DNA of 64,000 nt from Parabacteroides bouchesdurhonensis (GTDB lineage: Bacteria > Bacteroidota > Bacteroidia > Bacteroidales > Tannerellaceae): contig NZ_LT896588.1 of NCBI RefSeq assembly GCF_900186615.1, positions 574,211 to 638,210 on the forward strand, given 5' to 3'. The translations under genes and the position numbers were made by a program. Shown piece after piece: positions 27,200 to 36,692 of the stretch. Positions within the stretch are counted from its first letter, which is position 1. The number at the start of each line of letters is the position of its first letter. The notes below the pieces were generated by a model. That model was given only the letters and a program-made list of their open reading frames with translations, was not told the DNA's origin and did no database searches.

Positions 27200-29935
27200 T
27201 TAATACCATTGTTGCCCGTCACGGTAATTACTTCTCTTATCCAATTTGAGGTCTTTCAGCAAAGAGGAACTTACTGCAACAGAGAAAGAATAAGACTTAT
27301 AAGGACCTACAGGCATGAAGCTGGCAGTCATCTGCCAGCAGTGCAGGTCTCGTGTTATATTACATGTCATATATGAAATCTTCTTCGCATCAAAGTCATA
27401 AGTAGCGTTAAAATTAAAACGCCAATTCTTCGTTGGCTGGACATTTCCGTTAAAACTAAGCGAATGCGTCAGCTTATACTTATATTCCATTGTTCGGGGA
27501 TTGAACGAATTCATATCATAATTCAAATTCATATTATAATTGAAAGAAAAGCTCCATGGTATTTTAGAAATCAGATAGCCGTCAGAATCATACTCTCCAG
27601 ATTCTTTCTTCTTTCCAAGCAAACGTCCGCCACCTTTTCCACCTTCCTCTGTAGCTCCGGCATCATCCGGGTTCAAGCCGTCTTCCGGAGTTTCACTATT
27701 CGATTCATTTCCCTTATCACCGGAACTACTATCTTTTTTATTTCCGAATAGCTTATTGAATGTATCATTATTGAACGTATAAGAAAAACTCGTTCCGGTA
27801 GAACGTAAACGGCCTATACCTTTACCAGCCTGCCAACGCATCACATCTCTTTTGTATGCTCTTCCTGTAGTCTCATCATAACCATAAGTATAGGTATCAA
27901 ATATCATATTCAGGTTTAACGTATAACTCTTGGAAAATTTCAAACGTAACCCAACATTCAAGTCGCTCCATTTAAAAGAGTCCGCCGCCATATTATAGCT
28001 CATACCTAAGGACAACTTATCAATCAGACTAATCTTCCGGAAGCCCGTTGAATCCTTATCTGTACGAATCTTCATTTCCACATTATTATTAATGGAGAAA
28101 TTGACATTTCCTTGTTTTCCGACAGACGGAACTCCAAACATTTGTCCCGCAAACGGAGAATATGTAACCGTTTGGTTTTGCCCATACTCATCCCTGTAAG
28201 TATAGTCTTCATAGAAACCATAGCGGGAAGAGCCAAAATCGGGTGCGAAACTCAAACTAACCGAAGGCTCAAAGCGGTGACGAATCATTTCCACCTTATT
28301 TCCCAGAAATGGAAGTGGTTTATAGAAGCCATATAATGTTGTAGATGCAGAAATAGACGCATCGTAATTAAACACGCGATAAAAACCGTATGTCGTATCG
28401 CGCGCTATCATCGCTTTACGTTGCAAATCGTATTCCTGTTCTGTTTTGCTGGTATACCAACGTTCCGTATAATTAAAAGAAGGAGATATATTCAAATATT
28501 TAAAGATAGAAAAGGTTGCACTCACCGGTATTTGATGTTGCATCGCATTTTTCCAGTCTTTAATAATATTCGATTTGAACAATAAATTTTCTTTCGTATC
28601 AATGCTATTACGTAAATAACCGGTATAGCTCATTGATATTTTTTCATACCAACGCTCTTTACCTATTGCCCGTTTCCGTTTGAAAGGATAAATACGGCTC
28701 ATTGTAACAGAGATATCCGGTAAAGTAACAGAGATAGAGGAGTCTTTAGAACGCTGGTTAATACTCATAGTTCCCGACAGAGTAAACGGATTATTCGGAA
28801 AACGCTGCGTAAAGTTCACACTTGATCCTTTCGTATTCTGAGTAGCATCCATATTAAAGAGGCTATTCGTATTATTTCGATCATAACTACTCGTTGAAAA
28901 GTTCACACTAGCCGAAAAGTTCTGATACGGATTAGCCTTAGGGTCTTGCGTATGCGTCCATCTTAATTTAAAGTCCTTCGCCAAACTATAGTCGGGAAGT
29001 CCTTTATCACCCAAGCGTGTCACCAGGTAAGAAGCTTCAAAGTTTCCGGAGAAACGGTATCTCTTTTTATAAGCGGAACGTGCTGCCAGTCCCCAAGATC
29101 CTTTTGTATAGATTTCACCCGTTAAAGCCAAATCCATATAATCACTCAAAGCAAAATAGTACCCTCCGTCACGAAGGAAAAAGCCACGTGCATTTTCATC
29201 ACCAAAAGTAGGCATGATAATACCGGAAGAATAAGTACTTGAGAACGGGAAGAAGCAAAACGGTAATCCGATCGGATATAACGGAACATCTTCAAAAACC
29301 AGATAAACAGGTCCTGTTACAATATTTTTTTTAGGACGGACTTTCGCTTTTGTCATTTGAATATAGAAGTGAGGATGTTCATGTTCATCACAAGTAGTAT
29401 ATTTTCCTCCTACCATATTTAAGATATCATTATCCATCTTTTTGGTACGCCCGGCTGTAACATATCCCTCACCTTGCTGCGTAATCACATCGGTAATATA
29501 TCCTTTTTTACTATTGAAGTTATAGCGCATCGTCTTAGATTCATACTCTTCACCTCCGTCTTTAAACAAAGGATAACCAAACTCTTGTCCGATAGAATCT
29601 AATCCGAATTTAGCGAAAACAAGACTACTGTCCATATTCATCTCTATGTTTTCAGCTTGTAACTCGATTTGCTGATATTGCACATTCCCATCACCAAACA
29701 AATAAGCCCAGTTACCTGCAGTCATCACAATAGAATCGGCCGCCGTATATGTAACCGGCGCTTCTAAAGCATCTTTCTTTCGTGCAGTGGAATCAGTTGG
29801 AGCAATACTATCCACAGGTGCTACAACAGGCGCTGTACCGGGAATACTGTCAACCGGTTCTATCGCGTTTTGCGCACACAAGAAAGGACCTCCAATCAGT
29901 GAAAGTATAAAGATTATTAGTAGTCTGTATTTCAT
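27200..29935 (-). CDS. lptD: LptD-like LPS assembly outer-membrane protein
   Basis: 911 residues: signal peptide (…FLCAQ), an LptA/OstA-like beta-jellyroll segment (about 60-200; DSIVMTAGNWAYLFGDGN, YESKTMRYNF) and a large beta barrel to the C-terminus. LptD with LptE inserts lipopolysaccharide into the outer leaflet. In Bacteroidetes this family is annotated as putative LptD or OstA. A Gly/Ser/Asp/Glu-rich stretch (about 730-770) with SSSGDKGN and EEGGKGGGR probably forms an extracellular loop. It has its own -7 box and no partner gene in the window. Confidence 0.87.
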   Translation of the reverse strand: MKYRLLIIFILSLIGGPFLCAQNAIEPVDSIPGTAPVVAPVDSIAPTDSTARKKDALEAPVTYTAADSIVMTAGNWAYLFGDGNVQYQQIELQAENIEMNMDSSLVFAKFGLDSIGQEFGYPLFKDGGEEYESKTMRYNFNSKKGYITDVITQQGEGYVTAGRTKKMDNDILNMVGGKYTTCDEHEHPHFYIQMTKAKVRPKKNIVTGPVYLVFEDVPLYPIGLPFCFFPFSSTYSSGIIMPTFGDENARGFFLRDGGYYFALSDYMDLALTGEIYTKGSWGLAARSAYKKRYRFSGNFEASYLVTRLGDKGLPDYSLAKDFKLRWTHTQDPKANPYQNFSASVNFSTSSYDRNNTNSLFNMDATQNTKGSSVNFTQRFPNNPFTLSGTMSINQRSKDSSISVTLPDISVTMSRIYPFKRKRAIGKERWYEKISMSYTGYLRNSIDTKENLLFKSNIIKDWKNAMQHQIPVSATFSIFKYLNISPSFNYTERWYTSKTEQEYDLQRKAMIARDTTYGFYRVFNYDASISASTTLYGFYKPLPFLGNKVEMIRHRFEPSVSLSFAPDFGSSRYGFYEDYTYRDEYGQNQTVTYSPFAGQMFGVPSVGKQGNVNFSINNNVEMKIRTDKDSTGFRKISLIDKLSLGMSYNMAADSFKWSDLNVGLRLKFSKSYTLNLNMIFDTYTYGYDETTGRAYKRDVMRWQAGKGIGRLRSTGTSFSYTFNNDTFNKLFGNKKDSSSGDKGNESNSETPEDGLNPDDAGATEEGGKGGGRLLGKKKESGEYDSDGYLISKIPWSFSFNYNMNLNYDMNSFNPRTMEYKYKLTHSLSFNGNVQPTKNWRFNFNATYDFDAKKISYMTCNITRDLHCWQMTASFMPVGPYKSYSFSVAVSSSLLKDLKLDKRSNYRDGQQWY

Positions 29936-30005
29936 TCAATCATCAATTGACGGTAGAGCCTGGTTGGTTTAACCTACAGATATTCTACTCCTCAGTTACA
30001 GGCTG

Positions 30006-30013
30006 CAAATGTA
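30006..30013 (-). promoter_or_regulatory. -7 box (TACATTTG) for lptD
   Basis: CAAATGTA on plus, reading toward lptD, 71 bases before its ATG. Confidence 0.5.
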
Positions 30014-30039
30014 TAATAAATAAATGAGCCCGAATAGCT

Positions 30040-30582
30040 TTATTCCCCTAAAAAGAGTTTACACCAGGAATCAAAGCGTTCTACCGTTTCCGTACCGTAT
30101 TTGGAAAGTCCTTGTTTTACCTTATCTACCGACTTCTCTTTATCCAACTTGGTTTTACTATAAAATTTATCGGCAAAACAGATTAGTTGTTCTTCCATAG
30201 AAACCGGTCTCATATCACGATGCGGAAGGGGAAGATTACGTTCTTCTATCATTTTTAACGAAAGCCCTGTTCCTGTATGTCTCTCACACACCAATGCATG
30301 ACGGGGATATCCTTCCACACGCATCAGGTCAGCTCCCAAATATCCATGACAAATATAATCAGCTTCCCCATGGCAATCAATCTCCGGTGCGTTGCATTTA
30401 AAGATACCTATATCATGCAACATGGCAGCTTCTTCAATAAATGCCAGATCAAGATTCAGTTCCGGATGTAGGCGTGCTATAGACAATGCTTTATCCGTTA
30501 CACTGCGACTATGGGTTACCAATATCCGATAGGCATCCGAATCTATTGGGTAATACTTTGAGATTATATCTAAAGGATTCAT
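30040..30582 (-). CDS. HD domain phosphohydrolase-like protein
   Basis: About 180 residues with the HD metal motif: HSRSVTDKALSIA, AAMLHDIGIF (the HD pair) and a later RHALVCERHTG. HD proteins hydrolyse nucleotides or phosphoesters; the substrate is unknown. Longer ATG starts at 30633 and 30591 exist, but the -7 box at 30607-30614 excludes the first, and MNPLDIISKYYP after an A-rich stretch looks like the natural start. The gene precedes lptD with its own promoter in between. Confidence 0.83.
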   Translation of the reverse strand: MNPLDIISKYYPIDSDAYRILVTHSRSVTDKALSIARLHPELNLDLAFIEEAAMLHDIGIFKCNAPEIDCHGEADYICHGYLGADLMRVEGYPRHALVCERHTGTGLSLKMIEERNLPLPHRDMRPVSMEEQLICFADKFYSKTKLDKEKSVDKVKQGLSKYGTETVERFDSWCKLFLGE

Positions 30583-30606
30583 TTCATACATTTTTTTTGA
30601 TCGAGG

Positions 30607-30614
30607 CAAAGATA
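30607..30614 (-). promoter_or_regulatory. -7 box (TATCTTTG) for the HD gene
   Basis: CAAAGATA on plus; decides against the longer ORF start at 30633. Confidence 0.5.
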
Positions 30615-30678
30615 CTAATTCTTGTCCATTCATGTGATTATGCCTGAAACAATACGAGGAAAAACAGAAAAGATTAAC

Positions 30679-30686
30679 TACTTTTG
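30679..30686 (+). promoter_or_regulatory. -7 box (TACTTTTG) for the NamZ-like gene
   Basis: TAnnTTTG match 28 bases before the ATG at 30714. Confidence 0.5.
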
Positions 30687-30713
30687 CACAGTATAAAAAA
30701 GAGAGAATGATTT

Positions 30714-31913
30714 ATGAAAACAGCTGTTTGTCTTGCCTTTTGGACACTTTGTATGCTTCTAGCGCCTGAAATACAAGCTTCCACATCACAGAATGCCCCC
30801 TTAAAATTAGGAGCTGAACGAATGGATGTTATCACCCGCCTGTTGAAAGACAAACGAGTTGGGCTTGTTGTTAATCAGACTTCTATCCTTGAAAAAGAAC
30901 AGAAACATTTATTAGACGCTCTGTTAGAAAACGGAGTCAATGTAAAAAAGGTATTCGCACCCGAACATGGTTTCAGAGGAACAGCCGATGCTGGTTCTGA
31001 AATAAACGATAGTCGGGATATAAAAACAGGTATTCCCATTATCTCCATTTATGGGAAGAATAAAAAACCGACCGCTGAACAACTTGAAGACTTGGATGTT
31101 GTGGTATTTGACATTCAGGATGTAGGAGCCCGTTTCTACACGTATATAAGCACAATGCATTATGTAATGGAAGCATGTGTCGAAAATCAAAAAGAATTTA
31201 TCGTATTAGACCGTCCCAACCCAAACGACTTTATAGACGGGCCGATACGTGAAGAAGGTCTTGAATCTTTCGTTGGTGTAGACCCACTCCCTCTTTTGCA
31301 TGGTTTAACTGTTGGAGAGTTGGCCTGGATGATTAATGATGAAGGTTGGCTAAAGAGTTCACCGGATACCTGCAATCTAAAAATAGTCAAAATGGAGAAT
31401 TGGAAGCATGGAGACCCGTATTGGTTGCCGGTAAAACCATCCCCTAATCTACCTAACGACCAAGCGATCCGGCTATATCCTTCGCTATGTTTCTTTGAAG
31501 CTACTAATATCAGCGTCGGGCGGGGAACTTACTTTCCATTTCAGGTAATCGGTTATCCGGATAAAAAGTATGGAGATTTTAGTTTTACACCTGTTTCGTT
31601 AAAAGGATTTGATACAAATCCAATACAAAAGGACAAAGAATGCTTCGGCATAGATCTTCGCGAATATCCTTACCAAGGAGGACTAACTCTTCGCTTTTTC
31701 CTTGATTTTTATAATAAAGCAGGCAACGAACAAGCCTTTTTCTTTGCACGTCCGCACTGGTTCGATCTATTGGCCGGGACAAAGAAACTGCGATACCAAA
31801 TTGTGCGCGGATTAACGGAGGATGAGATTCGAGAAAGTTGGCAACCTGCATTGGATAAGTACAAGGTTATGCGTAAAAAGTATCTGCTTTATCCGGATTA
31901 TCCAACTAAATAA
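30714..31913 (+). CDS. DUF1343/NamZ-like exo-beta-N-acetylmuramidase (GH171)
   Basis: 399 residues, exported (signal peptide about 1-22, ends IQAS). DUF1343 contains the Bacillus NamZ exo-muramidase, which trims N-acetylmuramic acid from peptidoglycan fragments. Family hallmarks: RVGLVVNQTSIL, VKKVFAPEHGFRG, VVFDIQDVGARFYTYIS and FIVLDRPNPN. Probable role is periplasmic cell-wall turnover, in keeping with the M23 peptidase and D-Ala-D-Ala dipeptidase nearby. Substrate is inferred from the family. Confidence 0.88.
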   Translation: MKTAVCLAFWTLCMLLAPEIQASTSQNAPLKLGAERMDVITRLLKDKRVGLVVNQTSILEKEQKHLLDALLENGVNVKKVFAPEHGFRGTADAGSEINDSRDIKTGIPIISIYGKNKKPTAEQLEDLDVVVFDIQDVGARFYTYISTMHYVMEACVENQKEFIVLDRPNPNDFIDGPIREEGLESFVGVDPLPLLHGLTVGELAWMINDEGWLKSSPDTCNLKIVKMENWKHGDPYWLPVKPSPNLPNDQAIRLYPSLCFFEATNISVGRGTYFPFQVIGYPDKKYGDFSFTPVSLKGFDTNPIQKDKECFGIDLREYPYQGGLTLRFFLDFYNKAGNEQAFFFARPHWFDLLAGTKKLRYQIVRGLTEDEIRESWQPALDKYKVMRKKYLLYPDYPTK

Positions 31914-31938
31914 TCGTATTTGTTCGATAGCGTTAACG

Positions 31939-31971
31939 AAAAAAGCCTCCGATCCCTGTACAGTCGGAGGC
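31939..31971 (-). terminator. terminator after the META lipoprotein pair
   Basis: GCCTCCGA / TCGGAGGC stem; the six-T run lies on the minus strand, so it ends the META genes. The convergent NamZ-like gene may share it. Confidence 0.8.
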
Positions 31972-31978
31972 CTTCAAA

Positions 31979-32425
31979 TTATTTCTGTTTCTTAATCACC
32001 AAAAACTTGCTGTTATCAGTTCCGTAAAGAGCGATTTCATCAACAGGTTTAGTTTCTCCTACGGCTTCAAAACGAACCACTTTATCCAACGCTGTCAACA
32101 GTTCCTTCTCTCCACTCATATCAGGACATCCCATACGAGTAGTTGCCACCTGTGGAAACTTGATAATATTTTTATACATCTCACTGTATTCTATTTGTCC
32201 CATAATACGATTACAACCCGCATTTCCGGAAAGACGATTGCCGGCTACATCAAAAATTAATACCTGATGCGTTTCTACCGGATTCAGTACTTTTCCATTC
32301 ATCTCGACAACACCCCATTCTCCATTCAAATCAGAAAATGAAGCAACAGCCGCTTTCTTCGCTTTACAACCGGCAAACAGTCCAATGCTTACCGCTATCA
32401 TACATAAATAGAAAAATTGTCTCAT
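31979..32425 (-). CDS. META domain lipoprotein (second of a pair)
   Basis: 148 residues. Lipoprotein signal with lipobox FAGC (Cys20), then one META domain (about 35-148; LNGEWGVVEMNGK, GNAGCNRIMGQ, ATTRMGCPD). META domains, as in HslJ, occur in envelope stress and antibiotic-tolerance proteins; the two conserved Cys may form a disulfide. It lies 5 bases after a related lipoprotein gene, so the two make an operon from a duplication. Confidence 0.85.
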   Translation of the reverse strand: MRQFFYLCMIAVSIGLFAGCKAKKAAVASFSDLNGEWGVVEMNGKVLNPVETHQVLIFDVAGNRLSGNAGCNRIMGQIEYSEMYKNIIKFPQVATTRMGCPDMSGEKELLTALDKVVRFEAVGETKPVDEIALYGTDNSKFLVIKKQK

Positions 32426-32430
32426 ACAAA

Positions 32431-32856
32431 TTATTCTTTAGACAATACTAACAATACGTTTCCGTCAGAGTCAACCAGCAACATCTCATTTTCATTCTGC
32501 CCGGCTTTTACTCCTTTTACATCACCCATAGCCTTAAATACGGCATCTTCAGTTTCCATATTCGGACAAGCCATCATGGTTGCCGCCGCCGGGCGGATAG
32601 TAATCGCCGAAATATCATTCGGATCTAATTCAACAGTCGTATTAAAGATATTGCAACCGCCATTTCCATGTAACTTGTTTTCTGCCATATTAAAATCCAT
32701 CTGAGGCAAGCCTTCTTCCAAAATCTTTTTGCCCTTCACTTCCACAACTTTCCATTTGCCTTCCAGCTTTTTCGCATCAGTTTTAGCTTCGGAACAAGAA
32801 ACAACCATCCCAACAAAAGCAGGAATAAACAATAAATAAAAAATAATCTTTTTCAT
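32431..32856 (-). CDS. META domain lipoprotein (first of a pair)
   Basis: 141 residues, lipobox VVSC (Cys21), META domain with LEGKWKVVEVKGK, GNGGCNIF and MACPNMETEDAVF. Same architecture as the next gene but clearly diverged, so the duplication is not recent. Likely outer- or inner-membrane-anchored and facing the periplasm. Confidence 0.85.
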   Translation of the reverse strand: MKKIIFYLLFIPAFVGMVVSCSEAKTDAKKLEGKWKVVEVKGKKILEEGLPQMDFNMAENKLHGNGGCNIFNTTVELDPNDISAITIRPAAATMMACPNMETEDAVFKAMGDVKGVKAGQNENEMLLVDSDGNVLLVLSKE

Positions 32857-32934
32857 AACTTATATCATTTATAAAATATACCCTTTTAAATAGGACGCAA
32901 TAAAGAAGCTAAATGTTCCGGGTAGTGAAGCTAT

Positions 32935-34311
32935 TTAGCCAATATTAACATCTTTACGCATCAAATCACGTCGTTTCCATTTCTGCGTATGCCATCTGAA
33001 TGCCAATACCAAGCCTCGCGAACTTTCATCCATGGCAAAAGCAACCCACATTCCTGCTAATCCCAAACCGAGTACAATTCCAAACATATAGCCGCAAAAA
33101 ACAGCGAAGAACCACATGCAAACCAACTCTATCAGCACTGGCACTATCACATCTCCCACCGAACGAAGGCTAAAGAGGAACAATAGTACGGTTGCACGTC
33201 CTTGTTCCAAAAAAAGATCGACAAGCAGTACACTCATTGCAACGCTAATAATTGTTTCGTTCTCTGTAAACAACCCTAATAACGGACGCCCGAGCAAATA
33301 AACACTCAAACTCGCAATAAAGGTAATAAGTAAAGATCGCTTCCATGCATACCAGCTCAATGTATAAGCAGCCTGTTTCTTTCCGGCACCAACCAAATTA
33401 CCGGTACAGACAGCCGTAGCCTGTGCTATGGAAAGAGAAAACAAATAACCTACAATAACAATATTCATTACATATACGCGGGTTGCCAATATTTCGTTAC
33501 CCAACATATTAATAAAATAGACGATTGCTACTTGAGAAGCATCGTACGAAATTTGTTCCACAGCTGAGGGAAGTCCTATTTTCAAGACATCCTTTAGCAT
33601 CTTTACAGGGAATGGTCGAAAATAGGCCAATGGTATACGATGAATCAACCGTTTAAATAAAACTATAAAAAGAAAGACCATCGCAATTCCACGACAAACA
33701 GAAGTAGAAATAGCAGCTCCTTCAACACCCAAGGCAGGAAAACCGAAATGACCGAATATAAGCGTATAGTTACCTATAATGTTCAAAATGTTAATAATAA
33801 AAGCCACTTGCATGGAATAGTTTGGTTTATTTGCCGCACGCAATACAGTAGATACAGTAAAAGTAATAGCTTGAAAAAAGCCGAATCCTCCTACAATTTT
33901 CATATAGACAGAAGCATCAGGCATCAGATCCGGACGGATATCCATCATTACCAACATTCGTTCACCAAAGCAAGTAAGCACAAAGCTGATAACCAGACCT
34001 ACCGCCGCATTAAACAACAAAGAGGTACCTACCACCTGTATAAAGCTTTTATTATTTTTTGCCCCGAAATAAAGGGCGCACATAACCGCCGTTCCCGTAG
34101 TTGTAATATTAAACAACAAAAAGACCATATTAAGCAATTGGTTTACTACTCCAACAGCGGCTACGGAATTATCCGAATGATGGCTAAGCATCAATGTATC
34201 AACCACACCTAATGTTAATATAAGCAGGGTTTCCAGAAAAATAGGGCCAGTCAACTTAAACAGTTTTCCTTTCAGTCCATCCGGACGCCGGAATAGTCTG
34301 TGTATATCCAT
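32935..34311 (-). CDS. MATE-family efflux transporter
   Basis: 458 residues with 12 predicted membrane helices; the N-terminal GPIFLETLLILTLGVVDTLM and the repeat in the second half (GLPSAVEQISYDASQVAIVY) are typical of MATE sodium- or proton-coupled multidrug/toxin exporters. The longest ORF would start at 34350, but a -7 box at 34336-34343 shows that codon is not transcribed; MDIHRLFRRPDG at 34311 is chosen. The substrate is unknown. Confidence 0.9.
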   Translation of the reverse strand: MDIHRLFRRPDGLKGKLFKLTGPIFLETLLILTLGVVDTLMLSHHSDNSVAAVGVVNQLLNMVFLLFNITTTGTAVMCALYFGAKNNKSFIQVVGTSLLFNAAVGLVISFVLTCFGERMLVMMDIRPDLMPDASVYMKIVGGFGFFQAITFTVSTVLRAANKPNYSMQVAFIINILNIIGNYTLIFGHFGFPALGVEGAAISTSVCRGIAMVFLFIVLFKRLIHRIPLAYFRPFPVKMLKDVLKIGLPSAVEQISYDASQVAIVYFINMLGNEILATRVYVMNIVIVGYLFSLSIAQATAVCTGNLVGAGKKQAAYTLSWYAWKRSLLITFIASLSVYLLGRPLLGLFTENETIISVAMSVLLVDLFLEQGRATVLLFLFSLRSVGDVIVPVLIELVCMWFFAVFCGYMFGIVLGLGLAGMWVAFAMDESSRGLVLAFRWHTQKWKRRDLMRKDVNIG

Positions 34312-34335
34312 AAAAACAATCTTTTTACCGGGACG

Positions 34336-34343
34336 CAAAGATA
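34336..34343 (-). promoter_or_regulatory. -7 box (TATCTTTG) for the MATE gene
   Basis: CAAAGATA on plus; sets the MATE start to 34311. It lies 9 bases from the -33 box of the divergent M23 gene, so the two promoters nearly touch. Confidence 0.6.
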
Positions 34344-34352
34344 CAAACAAGT

Positions 34353-34382
34353 TTTGTCTTTAGATTATTTTCTATAAATTTG
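34353..34382 (+). promoter_or_regulatory. promoter of the M23 peptidase operon
   Basis: TTTG (34353-34356), 18 bases, TAAATTTG (34375-34382), 19 bases before the ATG. Confidence 0.7.
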
Positions 34383-34401
34383 CCCATATTAAAATTAATG
34401 T

Positions 34402-35655
34402 ATGAAGAAACAAAGTATTGTATACGTTCTAATAACCCTGCTGGCTACATCTATTTCATGTACACATACCAAACAACAAACCGAAGAAGATGTCGACAGT
34501 GAATGGATAGATAGCTTACAACATATATATCATTATGGCATCTGTATTGATTCATTGAATGTAAATGAATATCTGATAAAGAGTGGTGATAATCCTTCCT
34601 CCATTTTTGCTAGTCTGGGCTTTTCCGCATCACAGACAGACAGTATCAGCCGCGTCTCATCAGATGTATTAGACCCGACAAAACTACGAGCAGGAATGAA
34701 TTACTGTACATTCACAACCAACGATAGTATTGCCCGAATCAAATATATAGCCTTTGCCAAATCTTTGACTGATTATGCTATTATAGATTTCACCCAAGAT
34801 ACAGTCTGTGCCTATGAGTTTTGTAAACAAATTACCTTGAAGCGTAAATACGCGGAAGGTATTCTTAACACCTCTTTATGGAATGTAATAAAGGCTTCCG
34901 GAGCAGATCCGCTTCTCGCATTGGAATTATCGAATGTATATGCATGGCAAATTGATTTCTTCGACATAAAGGATGGAGACTCTTTTAAAGTTTTATACGA
35001 TGTTGCATACATAGACGACACAACCGCATTAAAAATAGCATCTATAGAAGGAGCTATTTTCACTCACCAGGGAAAAGATTTTTATGCAATACCATTCACC
35101 CAGGACAGTATTTCCGAATATTTTGACGAAGAAGGAAACAGTTTAAGAAAGGCCTTTTTAAAAGCTCCATTAGATTTCTTCCGAATAACTTCCCGGTTTA
35201 CCAATGCCCGTTTCCACCCTATTTTAAAACGCTATCGCGCACATCATGGAGTAGACTATGCAGCTCCCATTGGAACACCGGTTAAAAGTATTGGCGATGG
35301 AACAGTCATTGCCAAAGGATATCAAAATGGCGGAGGAAATTATCTGAAAATAAAACACAATTCCGTGTACACAACAACTTACATGCACCTCAGTAAATTT
35401 GCACCCGGCATACGGGTTGGCAGCCATGTCCGGCAAGGGCAAGAAGTCGCTTATGTCGGTTCCACCGGATTATCTACCGGTCCTCATTTGGATTTCCGCG
35501 TTTACAAAAACGGACAACCTATTAATCCCCTGCAAATGGATGCTCCCCCTTCAGAACCGGTAAAACCGGAATTAAAAGATAGTTTTATGCTCGTCAAACA
35601 ACGAATATTGGCAGAATTAGATAGCTTTGCCATATCAAAACAAAAAGGCTTATGA
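34402..35655 (+). CDS. M23-family peptidoglycan endopeptidase lipoprotein
   Basis: 417 residues. Lipobox SISC (Cys20). Residues about 45-110 resemble an OapA/LysM-like region (VNEYLIKSGDNPSSIFASLGF) seen in YebA/MepM-type hydrolases. The LytM/M23 zinc domain spans about 270-385: HHGVD (His281, Asp285), MHLS (His329) and HLDFR (His362), so all ligands are present and the enzyme should be active on peptide cross-links. It overlaps yccF by 4 bases (ATGA). Confidence 0.92.
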   Translation: MKKQSIVYVLITLLATSISCTHTKQQTEEDVDSEWIDSLQHIYHYGICIDSLNVNEYLIKSGDNPSSIFASLGFSASQTDSISRVSSDVLDPTKLRAGMNYCTFTTNDSIARIKYIAFAKSLTDYAIIDFTQDTVCAYEFCKQITLKRKYAEGILNTSLWNVIKASGADPLLALELSNVYAWQIDFFDIKDGDSFKVLYDVAYIDDTTALKIASIEGAIFTHQGKDFYAIPFTQDSISEYFDEEGNSLRKAFLKAPLDFFRITSRFTNARFHPILKRYRAHHGVDYAAPIGTPVKSIGDGTVIAKGYQNGGGNYLKIKHNSVYTTTYMHLSKFAPGIRVGSHVRQGQEVAYVGSTGLSTGPHLDFRVYKNGQPINPLQMDAPPSEPVKPELKDSFMLVKQRILAELDSFAISKQKGL

Positions 35656-36020
35656 AATTCTTAGGAAATCTCATTTGGTTACTTTTCGGAGGTATTGTGA
35701 CCAGTATTGAATATCTGATCTCCAGTCTGTTGCTAATGGTAACTATCATAGGTATTCCTTTTGGTTTGCAAACACTAAAATTAGCTCTACTCGCTTTATG
35801 GCCATTCGGAAGTAAAGTTACCGACAATGGAAACTCCGGAGGTTGCCTCCGCCTTATTATGAATATTATCTGGATATTTCTAGGCGGTATATGGATTTGC
35901 CTGACTCATCTTGGATTCGGTCTATTGCTATGCATCACGATTATCGGAATCCCCTTTGGCAGGCAACATTTCAAAATGGCGGCTTTAGCACTGGCTCCTT
36001 TCGGTAAAAACATCCAATAA
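35652..36020 (+). CDS. yccF: YccF domain inner-membrane protein
   Basis: 122 residues, two internally repeated YccF halves: GNLIWLLFGGIVTSIEYLIS … GIPFGLQTLKLALLALWPFG and a second copy ending IIGIPFGRQHFKMAALALAPFG. Function of the family is unknown. Start codon overlaps the stop of the peptidase gene, so translation is coupled. Confidence 0.9.
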   Translation: MKFLGNLIWLLFGGIVTSIEYLISSLLLMVTIIGIPFGLQTLKLALLALWPFGSKVTDNGNSGGCLRLIMNIIWIFLGGIWICLTHLGFGLLLCITIIGIPFGRQHFKMAALALAPFGKNIQ

Positions 36021-36023
36021 CTA

Positions 36024-36692
36024 TTATTCTATAACGGGGTAGCGTTGCCGAGCTTCGGCCCGGGTACAAGCATTAAAATGCCACCATTCGTATGGAATGG
36101 TACGAAAACCAGCTTGTTTCATCACCCGCCGCAATAAACGACGGTTATTATATTCATCTCTGGTTATTTTACCTTGTTCCAGCAAAGCTTCTTCATTAGT
36201 GGTATGGGCTTCTTCTCCAAAAAAATCAAAAGGACTTCCCATCGGAAGCGGTACACCTGTTTCATCAAGAATAGTTACGTCAACTGCCATACCATAATTA
36301 TGGAGCCCTCCTCCATTCGCCGGATTACTTACATAATTCGTTTTATCTGTTCCGCGGACCAAGTTCCACATTTTACGTTGAACAGACATAGGCCGAGCGG
36401 CATCATACACAACCAACGTCCATTCCGGATATTCTCTTTTCAACAGTTTTTGTGCTTCTACAAGGCATTTTGCAGCTTCAGGACGTAACCACGCATAAGT
36501 AAGTCCGTCATAGACAGCTTTACCCATAAAGTTATCCGGTTGAGCATATTGTAGCTGTACCTGAATACTGGAATCTAATGTTTGAACATTGACCAATCCT
36601 TTTGACTGCAATACATTATCCCAATCTCCCTGTGGTATCGAATAACCAGAAAACGATTGTATTACAAGTATTATGCAAAAAAGAAGCCTCAT
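36024..36692 (-). CDS. D-alanyl-D-alanine dipeptidase (M15D, VanX/DdpX-like)
   Basis: 222 residues with a signal peptide (…SFSGYSIPQ). Zinc and catalytic motifs of M15D: GGGLHNYGMAVDVTI (His and Asp ligands) and PYEWWHFN (catalytic Glu and third ligand His). An R in YDAARPMSVQ is also conserved. An exported enzyme of this type is more likely to recycle D-Ala-D-Ala or trim peptides than to give vancomycin resistance. It overlaps murI by 4 bases. Confidence 0.9.
   Translation of the reverse strand: MRLLFCIILVIQSFSGYSIPQGDWDNVLQSKGLVNVQTLDSSIQVQLQYAQPDNFMGKAVYDGLTYAWLRPEAAKCLVEAQKLLKREYPEWTLVVYDAARPMSVQRKMWNLVRGTDKTNYVSNPANGGGLHNYGMAVDVTILDETGVPLPMGSPFDFFGEEAHTTNEEALLEQGKITRDEYNNRRLLRRVMKQAGFRTIPYEWWHFNACTRAEARQRYPVIE

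Noticed and set aside
36024..36692. Vancomycin resistance gene vanX
   Set aside because: The protein has a signal peptide and no vanH or vanA partners; it is a general exported D-Ala-D-Ala dipeptidase.
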